From Planctomycetota bacterium (GTDB taxonomy: Bacteria; Planctomycetota; B15-G4), in the NCBI GenBank assembly GCA_029259745.1, contig JAJDEO010000029.1:1-64000 (forward strand): a DNA stretch of 64,000 nucleotides. Direction: 5' to 3'. The position numbers and the translations under genes are program-made. This document shows, in pieces, positions 46,502-54,911 of this stretch. The notes beneath the pieces were generated by a model, which saw nothing but the letters and a program-made list of their open reading frames with translations, was not told where the DNA came from and made no database searches. The stretch's first letter is position 1; each line of letters begins with the position of its first letter.

Positions 46502-48586
46502 ATGGTGTCCAGAGAACCCACCGAGTCGCGCGGCGTCGCCTTGAAGGCCGCCCTCCAGCACAAGGACAGCGACGAACTCCGCGAGCTGCTGTCCTTCTGG
46601 GACGGCCACGGAGAGCCCCCGGACACACACGATCGACTGGTCGCCGAACTCCACCGCCGCATGTCGACGGAGAAGTCCGTCCGCAAGCGCGTGAAGTTCC
46701 TCAGCAAGAAGCTCGTCGACCTCATGAAGTTCTTCCTGCGCGGCGACGGCTACCGCGCGTCGGTCGACCACGTCACGCACAGCAAGTCCTTCTCGTACCT
46801 CAACGGGTTCGAGCTCACCGCGGCGATCAACGCGCTGCAGAAGCGCGGGTTTCTCTTCGCGTCCGTCACGCTGAATAGCGCCGAGTCGGAAGAGAGCTTC
46901 CTCGTCCCCGGCGAGCTGGGCGACATCCTCCAGGCGTTCATCTGGGACGACGACCGTTCCGTCGAGGAGATCTTCACGCTGCGCGGACACCTCTCGCGCC
47001 TCGTCGATCGCGACGGCCTGCCCGAGCTCGTCACCGGCGTCACGGGCTCGGCCCCCAAGAAGCTCACGCACCAGGAGGCCGCCGAACACCTCGCCGAGCC
47101 GAACTCGGTCGCCGAACGCGTGGCGAGCATCGACGACGAACGCCTCGCGGCTCTCGTCAGAGTCGTCGTCCACCAGTACGGCGGGATCGCCTCGCGCGCG
47201 CTGCTCGAGAAGAACCACAAGGCGCTCGGCCGTTGGAAGCGTCAGAACCTTCAGAAGGTGCTCGAGGAACGCTACCTCGGCACGGTGCGCCACGTCTCGC
47301 TGGGCGAGTACGGGATCCACCAGTTCGACGAAGCGGTCGTGATCTTCGAAGAGATCCTGTCGGCGGCGCACACCGCGCTCGCATCCGAGCCACCGGTGCT
47401 CGACAAGGTGCATGGACTGGGCGTCGATCTCATCTCCGACATCTCGTCGTTCCTGTCGTACATCGATCACAACCCGATCAAGCTGACGCTGTCGGGCAAG
47501 GTCTACCGCACAGCCGTCCGCAAGCTCGAAGATTCCTTCATCCTCGCGACGTCGTCGACGTTCTCGGGACAGTGGCTCTTCCAGTATCTGTTCGACTTCT
47601 GCCAGTCGCAGTCGATGATCGAACGGGGGCCCGAACGCACCGTCGCGCTCACGATCAAGGGCAAGATGTGGGACCGCACGCCGCTCGAGAAGAAGCTCTC
47701 GCGGCTCATGAACTTCTCGACGGGTAACTGGGTCTCGACGGTGGAGCCGTTCCATGGCGAGCGGCTCATGAAGCTCTACGTCGACTGCCTGCGCGAACTC
47801 AAGGTCAACGCGTGGGTCGACATACACCTGCCGGCGTTCATCGCGCGCAACCGCTACCTCTCGAACCTCGACCACTTCGGTGTGCGCGACACGTTCCAGA
47901 GCCGCTACCAGTTCGCCCAGCAGTCCGGCATGCGCGATCCGTTCCAGCTCGCTACCGAGCTCGTCACATGGACGCGCGAACGCCTCTACCTCTTCGGGCT
48001 GCTCGACATCGCCGAACAGGACGGCAAGCCGACGACCATGCGCCTCACGACGCTCGGGGCCAAGGCCCTCGGAATGAAGGTGACCGACGAGGAGGTCGAT
48101 CGGTCGGCCCCGCTGATCGTGAACCCCGACTTCGAGATCATCCTCTTCCCCGACGGCGACTCGTACGACCTCATCACGGACATCGATCGCTTTGCCGAAC
48201 GCACCAGCAGCGACTCGGCCTATCGCTACAAGCTCACCGAGGCATCGATCGAACGCGCCGTCGCCGAGGGCATCGAGCCGAGTTCACTGCTTCGCACGCT
48301 GAGTGAGAACAGCCGCGTCGATGTCCCGCAGAACGTCATCTACTCGATCTGTCAGTGGGCCGAGAAGGTCAAGTTCGTCAGCCACGCGCAGGTCTCGCTC
48401 GTGCGCGGGCGGAACAAGGAAGTGATCGACCGCATCCTGCACGACAAGAGTCTCAAGCCGCACGTCATCGAGCGCCTCTCGCCGACCGCGCTGCTGATGG
48501 CTCCGGACATCAACCGCGAGCACCTCGCGACGCTGCTCGAACCGATCGGTGTGTTCCTCGAGGGACGCGAGGATGACGCGGCCTGA
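46502..48586 (+). CDS. Helicase-associated protein (Helicase_C_3-like), XPB partner candidate
   Basis: The 694-residue protein lacks ATPase motifs. A helix-rich N-terminal half (KRVKFLSKKLVDLMKFFLR; HQEAAEHLAEP) is followed by winged-helix segments and a C-terminal region (APLIVNPDFEIILFPDG, LITDIDRFAERTSS, YRYKLTEASIERAVAEG) that matches Helicase_C_3 (PF13625) in character. In actinobacteria a gene of this family lies beside the XPB helicase gene; the same pairing here, 189 bases after XPB, suggests a complex. It overlaps the ThiE-like gene by 14 bases. Function is inferred. Confidence 0.75.
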   Translation: MVSREPTESRGVALKAALQHKDSDELRELLSFWDGHGEPPDTHDRLVAELHRRMSTEKSVRKRVKFLSKKLVDLMKFFLRGDGYRASVDHVTHSKSFSYLNGFELTAAINALQKRGFLFASVTLNSAESEESFLVPGELGDILQAFIWDDDRSVEEIFTLRGHLSRLVDRDGLPELVTGVTGSAPKKLTHQEAAEHLAEPNSVAERVASIDDERLAALVRVVVHQYGGIASRALLEKNHKALGRWKRQNLQKVLEERYLGTVRHVSLGEYGIHQFDEAVVIFEEILSAAHTALASEPPVLDKVHGLGVDLISDISSFLSYIDHNPIKLTLSGKVYRTAVRKLEDSFILATSSTFSGQWLFQYLFDFCQSQSMIERGPERTVALTIKGKMWDRTPLEKKLSRLMNFSTGNWVSTVEPFHGERLMKLYVDCLRELKVNAWVDIHLPAFIARNRYLSNLDHFGVRDTFQSRYQFAQQSGMRDPFQLATELVTWTRERLYLFGLLDIAEQDGKPTTMRLTTLGAKALGMKVTDEEVDRSAPLIVNPDFEIILFPDGDSYDLITDIDRFAERTSSDSAYRYKLTEASIERAVAEGIEPSSLLRTLSENSRVDVPQNVIYSICQWAEKVKFVSHAQVSLVRGRNKEVIDRILHDKSLKPHVIERLSPTALLMAPDINREHLATLLEPIGVFLEGREDDAA

Positions 48587-49220
48587 GCGCAGTACGATTG
48601 CGTCGTGGTTGCGGGTTGTCGCCATCACGCCGGGGCGCTGGGAGGTCGACGCGACGGTCGCCTTCGCTGACGCCGTCCTCGACGGGGGAGCGACGGCCGT
48701 GCTCGTCCGCGAACTGCAGCTCGAGGAGAACTCGCGTGCCGCTGCCGTCATGCGCATCGCGGAACGCTGTCGCGCGCACGGTGCGGCGTGTCTCGTGAGC
48801 CGCGACATCGAGGCCGCTCGGCGCGCGGGCGCCGACGCCGTCCACACGGGTTGGAACGGGCCGACCGTCGCCGCGATCCACGCGGCAGGTCTCGTCGCCG
48901 GGCGTTCGGCCCACTGGCCGCTCGAAGCCGAGGACCACGCTGCCGACTACGTCACGTTGAGCCCCTTCGCAGAAACCCATCGGTCGTATGCGCGGCCCCG
49001 CTTGACCGACGACGACGTCGCCGCTGCGCGCGCGCAGCTCGACGGGCCGATCTGTGCCCTCGGTGGGCTCGGCCTCGCGAACATCGCGCGTCTCCCAGAC
49101 GGCCTGGCGGGCGTCGCGGTGATCCGTGCGCTGTCCGACGTGCCCGACCCGCGCGGAACGGCCGCACAACTGCGCAGCCTCGTGGACGCGCGGCTCGACT
49201 TCGGGGGCAGCGGGGCGTGA
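48573..49220 (+). CDS. Thiamine phosphate synthase/TenI superfamily protein
   Basis: This is a 215-residue TIM barrel. AITPGRWEVDATVAFADAVL, SRDIEAARRAGADAVHTG, DYVTLSPFAETHRSY and CALGGLGLANIARLPDG follow the ThiE/TenI layout, but the usual substrate motif xQLREK is replaced by VLVRELQLEE. So it may be a TenI-like isomerase or a divergent ThiE. ATG 48573 overlaps the helicase-associated gene, and its stop overlaps thiL (GTGA), supporting a thiamine role. Confidence 0.75.
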   Translation: MTRPERSTIASWLRVVAITPGRWEVDATVAFADAVLDGGATAVLVRELQLEENSRAAAVMRIAERCRAHGAACLVSRDIEAARRAGADAVHTGWNGPTVAAIHAAGLVAGRSAHWPLEAEDHAADYVTLSPFAETHRSYARPRLTDDDVAAARAQLDGPICALGGLGLANIARLPDGLAGVAVIRALSDVPDPRGTAAQLRSLVDARLDFGGSGA

Positions 49221-50080
49221 AGGAGTCGGCGTTCATCCATCGTCTGCTGGCCGCGTCCAGTCCGTGCGCCGAGCTCCCGGTCGGCCCCGGCGATGACGCC
49301 GCCGTGCTCCCCGGTGGCCTCGTCGTGACGGTCGACACGATCGTCGAAGGCACTCACTTCCTGGCCGCCGACGACATCGCGCTCGTCGCGCGCAAGGCCG
49401 TCGGCGTCAGCGCGTCGGACTGCGCCGCGATGGGTGCCGCGCCGTGGCTCGTCTTCCACGCCGTGCAGGCACCACCCGGCATCGACGCCGAACGTCTCGC
49501 CGACGCGCTCGCGCATTGGTCGACGGCCTTCGGCCTGACCGTGGCGGGGGGCGACACGGTGACCAGCCCGACGCTTGCGCTGACGACGACGGTGATCGGA
49601 CGACTCGAGGGCGCCGCGCCCTGGCTGCGCTCCGGCGCACGCCCCGGCGACGCAATCCTCGTCAGCGGCCCGCTCGGCGGGTCGCGCGGAGGCCGCCACC
49701 TGCGCGTCACGCCGCGCCGCGACGCCGTGACGCAGCTGCGCGCAGCGGGCGTCCCCGTGCACGCCAGCCTCGACCTCTCCGACGGACTGGCGCGCGATCT
49801 GCCGCGCATCACGGAGGCCTCCGGCGTCGGTGCGCGCATCGATGCCGCGGCAATCCCCGTCCACCCGGATGTCCCGCGCGGCCGCAACCCGCTCACGGCG
49901 GCACTCGGCGACGGCGAGGACTTCGAGCTCCTCGTCACCATTCCCGCCGACGTCGATCCTACGCGCCTCGGAACGGGCTGGACGCGCATCGGCGCGATCA
50001 CGGAGGGTCGCGACGTCGTCCTGGTCCGCGACGGCGTCGATGAACCTTGGCCCCAAGGCGGATACGAGCATGACCTCTGA
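49217..50080 (+). CDS. thiL: Thiamine-monophosphate kinase
   Basis: ThiL phosphorylates TMP to the cofactor TPP. It is 287 residues of the AIR-synthase fold: GPGDDAAVL (metal aspartates), VTVDTIVEGTHF, VGVSASDCAAMG, AGGDTVTSP, SLDLSDGLARDL and LGDGEDFELLVT. The start GTG 49217 overlaps the ThiE-like stop, and the gene ends ten bases into tsaE. The loop regions near residues 130-150 are slightly short; function is still expected. Confidence 0.93.
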   Translation: MKESAFIHRLLAASSPCAELPVGPGDDAAVLPGGLVVTVDTIVEGTHFLAADDIALVARKAVGVSASDCAAMGAAPWLVFHAVQAPPGIDAERLADALAHWSTAFGLTVAGGDTVTSPTLALTTTVIGRLEGAAPWLRSGARPGDAILVSGPLGGSRGGRHLRVTPRRDAVTQLRAAGVPVHASLDLSDGLARDLPRITEASGVGARIDAAAIPVHPDVPRGRNPLTAALGDGEDFELLVTIPADVDPTRLGTGWTRIGAITEGRDVVLVRDGVDEPWPQGGYEHDL

Positions 50081-50507
50081 GACGCTCCAACTCGCCGACG
50101 TCGCCGCCACCCATGCCCTCGCTCGGCAGTGGGCCGAGCGCGCGGGCCCCGGGCAGGTCATCGCGCTGGTCGGCGATCTCGGAGCAGGCAAGACGGAGTT
50201 CACGCGCGGCTTCGCCAAGGCACTCGAGGTCCCGGCCGCGGTCGCGATCTGCTCACCGACGTACCTGCTGCTGAACCTCTACGAGGGTGGCAGGCGACCA
50301 CTCGCGCACTTCGACGCCTACCTGATGGAGGCCGAGGACGATCTCGAACGCGCCGGGTTCGACGACCTGCGGCGCGACGGCTACGTGATCCTCATCGAGT
50401 GGGCCGACCGCGTCGTCGACGCACTTCCCGCCGACACGGTCTGGATCACGCTCGAGCAAGGCGACGGCCCCGACCAACGGTCGGCCGAGGTCGTCCACGC
50501 CGGATAG
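50070..50507 (+). CDS. tsaE: tRNA threonylcarbamoyladenosine biosynthesis ATPase TsaE
   Basis: TsaE works with TsaB and TsaD to make t6A37 in ANN-reading tRNAs. It is 145 residues with the P-loop GDLGAGKTEFTRGF near residue 35, the SPTYLLLNLY element, FDAYLM and VILIEWADR. It overlaps the end of thiL by 11 bases, an arrangement often seen in bacteria. It is the final gene of the coupled run; the next gene follows after 265 bases in which I see nothing. Confidence 0.94.
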   Translation: MTSETLQLADVAATHALARQWAERAGPGQVIALVGDLGAGKTEFTRGFAKALEVPAAVAICSPTYLLLNLYEGGRRPLAHFDAYLMEAEDDLERAGFDDLRRDGYVILIEWADRVVDALPADTVWITLEQGDGPDQRSAEVVHAG

Positions 50508-50772
50508 CGACCCCGCGCCACGTGGCGTCGGCGCCCGTGGAATCCCCAGGACCGAGAAAAGGTGCACGCCAGTTCGCGGCGCGCGGCCCCTGTGTCGCAA
50601 TCGTGGCCTCCCGTCGTGCCGAACGCGCGCGATTCCATGCGCAACGGGCGTCCACCGCTCCTCGACCGCGACCGTACGAGGCGATCGATCGCGCAACAAA
50701 CGGTGCCCGTCACATCTCTGCCGCCGCTCCTTCACAGTCTTCACTGTTGCACGGTGGCCGTCGGTCGACATC

Positions 50773-52425
50773 ATGCTCAACATGTCTGCGATCCTTGCTG
50801 TGCTCTGCGTCATGCTGCCCCTCCAACTCCAGGAGGACACTCGGGCCACCCGCGATGCGCAGGAGATCCTCGCCGCACTCGACATCCAGCCGATCGCGCC
50901 CGACACCGAGCCGATCTCGCTCGAACTCGAGGACGCGATCCTGCTGGCCTTCCAGAACAACCTCACGATCGAGACGGCGCGTCTGTCGTCCGAGGCCGCG
51001 CTGGAAGGCTTCGGTTCGGCCTGGGGCGTCTACGACTCGACGTTCTTCGGCGAGGCCAACTGGGGCGAGTCGACGCGCTCGCCCACGCAGGCGACCGTCC
51101 TCGGCGGAACGACGTTTCCTGGATCGACGACCAACACGCTGACCGAGTCGTGGCGCGCCGGCGTCCGCGGCCTTCTGCGCACCGGCACGACGTGGCAACT
51201 CGACGTCGGCACGCAGCGCTTCCGCAACACCGAGCTGAACGCCGTCGACTTCGACATGGGGCAGGTCATCGACATCGGTGACGTGGAGTTGCTCGACCAG
51301 TACACCGGCGACTGGTCGCTGTCGCTCACGCACCCTCTACTGCGCAACGACGGCGACTTCCAGCAGCAGGGGCTCGAGCTCGCCGCCATCGACGCACTCA
51401 TCGCCACCGCGGGCGAACGGCGCGCCGCCCAAGACACACTCACCGAAGTCGTGACGGCCTACTGGAACCTGACCTTCGCGCTGAAGGACCTCGAGACGAC
51501 GCAGCTCTCCGTCGACCTCGCCACGGAGCTGCTGAGCATCACGCGCAGCATCTTCCGCCAGGGCCTGCGCAATCGCATCGACGTCATCGAGGCCGAGGCC
51601 GAGCAGGCTCAGCGGCGTGAAGAACTCATCTCGGCCGTCAACACGGCGCGCCAGGCCGACGACGAGGTGCGCCGTCTCGTGTTCGCGCCGCGGGGCGAGC
51701 TCGAGTGGCTGCGCTCGATCATTCCCGTCACCGAAGCCGACCCCGAGGCGTTCGTCCCGGCGGTCGACGACGTCTACGCGTTGATCGACCGGGCGCTCGA
51801 CCGACGCCCCGAGATCCAGGAGGCGCGCTACGGCATCGAGCGGGCCGACATCGAGGTGCTGCGCGCCGAGGACCAGGCCGAGAGTCAGCTCGACATCAGC
51901 GGTTCATGGGGCCTGAACAGCAACGCGGGCGGTCACCGCCGTGCGTTCAACGGTCTCGACGACGGTGACTTCGAAGACACGACGCTCGGCATCACGTGGG
52001 AAGTTCCGATCGGCAACCGTGCCGCTGGCTACGCGCTGCGGCGCGCGCGCGTGGAGCGGCGTCGTGCGGGCGTGCTGCTCCGCGAGGCCGAGATCAACGT
52101 CATCACCGACGTCCGCCGTGAGGCGCGCAATGTCGTGCTGCTTGGCGAGAGCGTGAAGGCCGCCGCCGAGACGTCACGACTCAACCGTGAGGTCTACGAG
52201 GGCGAGCGGCGGCGTCTCGAGAACGACCTCTCGACACCGTTCAAGGTGCGCGAGACACTGCGCAACTACCTCGACGCCCTCGACGCAGAACTGCGCGCAC
52301 AGCTCGATCTCGAAGTGGCCAAGGTCTCGCTCGCGTCGGCCCAGGGAACGCTGCTCGAAACCTACGGCCTGCGCATCGACAACCCCAACCTCGACCTCGA
52401 GGAAGCGCCGCCGTCCGGGTGGTGA
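50773..52425 (+). CDS. TolC-family outer membrane efflux protein
   Basis: The 550-residue protein has a signal-like N-terminus (MSAILAVLCVMLPLQLQ) and two related halves of the outer-membrane efflux (OEP) fold: LELEDAILLAFQNNLTIETARL opens the first; long amphipathic helices at about 220-290 and 430-520 (EAEAEQAQRREELISAVNTAR; SRLNREVYEGERRRLENDL) form the periplasmic tunnel. Beta-strand stretches between them (VLGGTTFPG; DISGSWGLNSN) would be the barrel. No inner-membrane pump is encoded next to it, so its partners are elsewhere. The start is ATG 50773 or 50782. Confidence 0.86.
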   Translation: MLNMSAILAVLCVMLPLQLQEDTRATRDAQEILAALDIQPIAPDTEPISLELEDAILLAFQNNLTIETARLSSEAALEGFGSAWGVYDSTFFGEANWGESTRSPTQATVLGGTTFPGSTTNTLTESWRAGVRGLLRTGTTWQLDVGTQRFRNTELNAVDFDMGQVIDIGDVELLDQYTGDWSLSLTHPLLRNDGDFQQQGLELAAIDALIATAGERRAAQDTLTEVVTAYWNLTFALKDLETTQLSVDLATELLSITRSIFRQGLRNRIDVIEAEAEQAQRREELISAVNTARQADDEVRRLVFAPRGELEWLRSIIPVTEADPEAFVPAVDDVYALIDRALDRRPEIQEARYGIERADIEVLRAEDQAESQLDISGSWGLNSNAGGHRRAFNGLDDGDFEDTTLGITWEVPIGNRAAGYALRRARVERRRAGVLLREAEINVITDVRREARNVVLLGESVKAAAETSRLNREVYEGERRRLENDLSTPFKVRETLRNYLDALDAELRAQLDLEVAKVSLASAQGTLLETYGLRIDNPNLDLEEAPPSGW

Positions 52426-52438
52426 CCGCCGGCGCGGC

Positions 52439-53077
52439 TCAGCGGGTGGCAGGCGCATAGAGACCGCGCGCACGGATCTCCGCCAAGACGGCCGGCGCGA
52501 GATCGTCGGCCGGCTCGCCGGACGTCAACGCGGCGCGGATGGCCGTCGACGAGGCGGGATGGATCGGCGCGTCGACAACGTGCTCGCGGATGCGCTTGAT
52601 CGAGTCGGCGTCGAGCAGGTCATCGAGGTGGTCGGTCGACAGGTCGTCGCCCTCGCGGCGCAGCGTGCAGAAGGTGACGAGGCGCGCGAGCTCATCGATG
52701 CGATGCCACGTGGCCAGGTCGGCAAGGGTGTCGGCGCCGATGATGTAGTAGAGCTCGACGTCGGGGCCGAGCTCTTCGCGCAGGCCCATGGCCGTGTCGA
52801 AGCTGTAGCTCACGCCGGCGCGGCGCAGCTCGATGTCGCAGGGCACGAGCCGCTCGTGATCGCGACAGGCGAGCTCGAGCAGCGCCAGGCGGTCATCGCC
52901 CGACGCGAGCTGACGGTCACGTTTGTGGGGCGGGATCGCCGCGGGCACGAGCAACACGACGTCGAGACCGAGTGTCTCGGCGGCCGCATCGGCGATCGTG
53001 ATGTGCCCTTCGTGGACCGGGTCGAAGCTTCCCCCCAGCCATCCGACGCGGCGCGCCGCCACGCCTCTTGAAGTCAT
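52439..53077 (-). CDS. nadD: Nicotinate-nucleotide adenylyltransferase
   Basis: NadD makes nicotinate adenine dinucleotide in NAD synthesis. It is 212 residues, with the nucleotidyltransferase loop LGGSFDPVHEGHI, PPHKRD, YIIGADTLADLATWHR and ISSTAIR-like PASSTAIRAAL. ATG 53077 was chosen over the upstream frame extension because it gives the family N-terminus; the DUF5989 gene ends ten bases before it. It is convergent with TolC (13-base gap). Confidence 0.94.
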   Translation of the reverse strand: MTSRGVAARRVGWLGGSFDPVHEGHITIADAAAETLGLDVVLLVPAAIPPHKRDRQLASGDDRLALLELACRDHERLVPCDIELRRAGVSYSFDTAMGLREELGPDVELYYIIGADTLADLATWHRIDELARLVTFCTLRREGDDLSTDHLDDLLDADSIKRIREHVVDAPIHPASSTAIRAALTSGEPADDLAPAVLAEIRARGLYAPATR

Positions 53078-53087
53078 TCCGGCGTGC

Positions 53088-53234
53088 TCAGTACTGGTCG
53101 TACTCGAACGGCGAGTCACCGGCACCGCCGGCATCACTCGTGACGAGCACGTAGATGACGAAGGCCGCGACCACGACGATCGGCGTGATCCACCAGAGCT
53201 TGTTCTCGGCGAGGAACTGACGGAAGGAGGTCAT
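53088..53234 (-). CDS. DUF5989-like single-pass membrane micro-protein (48 aa)
   Basis: This 48-codon ORF starts MTSFRQFLAENKLWWITPIV, contains one transmembrane helix (about residues 17-32) and ends SPFEYDQY. DUF5989 proteins have the same plan: a short charged head, KKWWLxPI, one helix and an SPF-type tail. They often lie beside SxtJ/carbamoyltransferase genes; here it sits between htrA and nadD, with a ten-base gap to nadD on the same strand. No strong SD is seen. It is too short for standard gene callers. Its function is unknown. Confidence 0.7.
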   Translation of the reverse strand: MTSFRQFLAENKLWWITPIVVVAAFVIYVLVTSDAGGAGDSPFEYDQY

Positions 53235-53333
53235 GGTGCACCGGTCTCAGAGCGAGGGCTTGGGCACGTGCATCCCGTGAGGGCCGTGCCCGGAAAGGGA
53301 CAGGATACCCGGTGGCGCCGCGTGTGCCAGCCG

Positions 53334-54698
53334 TCAGGGAATCCGCATCGTGCCGACAAAGCCCTGGCGCCCGCGGAAGCCCTTGATCTCGACCCAGCTG
53401 CCCGACGGGATCGCGGCGAGCTGCTGGGCGAGATCGGCGACGGAGTCGATGTCCGCGTCGCCGACGCCGTCGATGACATCGCCGTACTGCAGGTCGAGCT
53501 GGAGGTTGCCCGGGCCACTCGGGTCGATGTGCTGCACGAAGACGCCGAGGTAGCGCGGGTGATCCCAGGCACTGATCCCCATGAGCTGCTCGACGACGAG
53601 GTTCGGTGAGTTCGTCGTCCCGAGTGGGATGTCGAGCGTGTGGCGGCGGGTGACGCGATCTCCGTTGCGCTGTGTCTCGGTGCGTTCGACGACGAACTCC
53701 ACGACGTCACCGGCCTGCGAGGCGAGCAGCGCCTTGTTGACGTCGAACTCCCAACCGACAACCTGATCACCGACACGCACGAGCGCGTCACCGCTCTGCA
53801 GCCCGGCCTGCATCGCCGGACTGCCTTCGTCGAGCTCGGCCACGAGCACCTTCTGTGTCGAGAGGCGGAAGTGCAGCGCGAAGCCGAGGTCGATGCCGCG
53901 CCGCCGCGGACTCAGCAGGTTGTCGCTCAACTCGCCGCGCACGCGATCGATCGGAATCGCGAAGCCCAGACCCTCGGAGTCGCGGAACACGGCACTCGTG
54001 ATCCCGATGACCTCGCCGAGGATGTTGAAGAGCGGACCGCCACTGTTGCCGGGATTGATCGGCGCGTCGATCTGGATGAAGTCACCGAACGACGACGTAA
54101 ACGCGCGGCCGTTGTTCGGGATCGGCACGCGGACATCGCGATACAGCGACGAGATGATGCCGGCCGTCACGGAGTTGTCGTTGCCGAACGGACTGCCCAT
54201 GGCGATGACGGTCTCGCCGACCATGAGATCGGTGGACGTGCCCATGCGCACGGTGGGGAGGTCGTACCCGGCGTCGATCTTCAACAGCGCGACGTCGTTG
54301 TCGGGGTCGAGGTTCATGAGCCACGCGCGGTGCTCGCTGCCGTTCGACAGCCGCACGATGAGGCGCGGGACATCGGCCCGGATCACGTGCGTGTTCGTGA
54401 GGATGTAGCCGTCGGCGTCGATCAGGAACCCCGAGCCGAGCGTCTCCTTCGGCGGCGGGGTGTTGCGAGCCGTGGCCGGTGCCAGGCGCGGGCCGGTCGA
54501 CTCGCCGTAGATGTTGACCACGGCCGGGCCGTAGCGTGCGATCACACGCGTGATCGGCGTGGCCCGCAGCGAACGCCGCTCCTCGAGCGTGAGTTCGTCG
54601 AGCGGATCGGGGCGCGCCGGTGTCTCCTGCTTCGAGACAGCCGCGAGCGATGCCGCGATGATGAAGAGCGCGAGCAGCGTGCGAACGGGACGGATCAT
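53334..54698 (-). CDS. HtrA/DegP-type trypsin-like serine protease with two PDZ domains
   Basis: This 454-residue exported protease or chaperone has a signal peptide (RTLLALFIIAASLAA). Its catalytic triad is H104 (TNTHVI), D135 (NDVALLKID) and S219 (GNSGGP). Two PDZ domains follow, at about 265-370 (GFALHF...VLVAELDEGSPA) and 375-450 (LGVFVQHIDPSG). It acts outside the cytoplasm on misfolded proteins. It is divergent from the M28 peptidase (213-base gap) and heads the htrA-DUF5989-nadD group; the gap to DUF5989 is about 100 bases, so it may be transcribed separately. Confidence 0.94.
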   Translation of the reverse strand: MIRPVRTLLALFIIAASLAAVSKQETPARPDPLDELTLEERRSLRATPITRVIARYGPAVVNIYGESTGPRLAPATARNTPPPKETLGSGFLIDADGYILTNTHVIRADVPRLIVRLSNGSEHRAWLMNLDPDNDVALLKIDAGYDLPTVRMGTSTDLMVGETVIAMGSPFGNDNSVTAGIISSLYRDVRVPIPNNGRAFTSSFGDFIQIDAPINPGNSGGPLFNILGEVIGITSAVFRDSEGLGFAIPIDRVRGELSDNLLSPRRRGIDLGFALHFRLSTQKVLVAELDEGSPAMQAGLQSGDALVRVGDQVVGWEFDVNKALLASQAGDVVEFVVERTETQRNGDRVTRRHTLDIPLGTTNSPNLVVEQLMGISAWDHPRYLGVFVQHIDPSGPGNLQLDLQYGDVIDGVGDADIDSVADLAQQLAAIPSGSWVEIKGFRGRQGFVGTMRIP

Positions 54699-54911
54699 CG
54701 GCGAAATCCTCGAAGAGACGAGTGCGACACGTCGTCGGCACCCTCAGCGTTGGGCTCGGCCTCCATCGTGCGTCACGATCGCGCCCCGAACCATGGCGGA
54801 CCCGTGACCAAAGATCGCTCATCCCGCCGCCCGACTCGCGCAGGGCCCTGCGCCGCCGAGAGCTTATAGTGACGCGTTCAACTCCGTCTCTCCGATGCCA
54901 AGGGCTCGTTC

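Noticed and set aside
53088-53234. DUF5989 ORF as a nadD 5' extension
   Set aside because: It is in a different reading frame from nadD, with its own stop ten bases before the nadD ATG.
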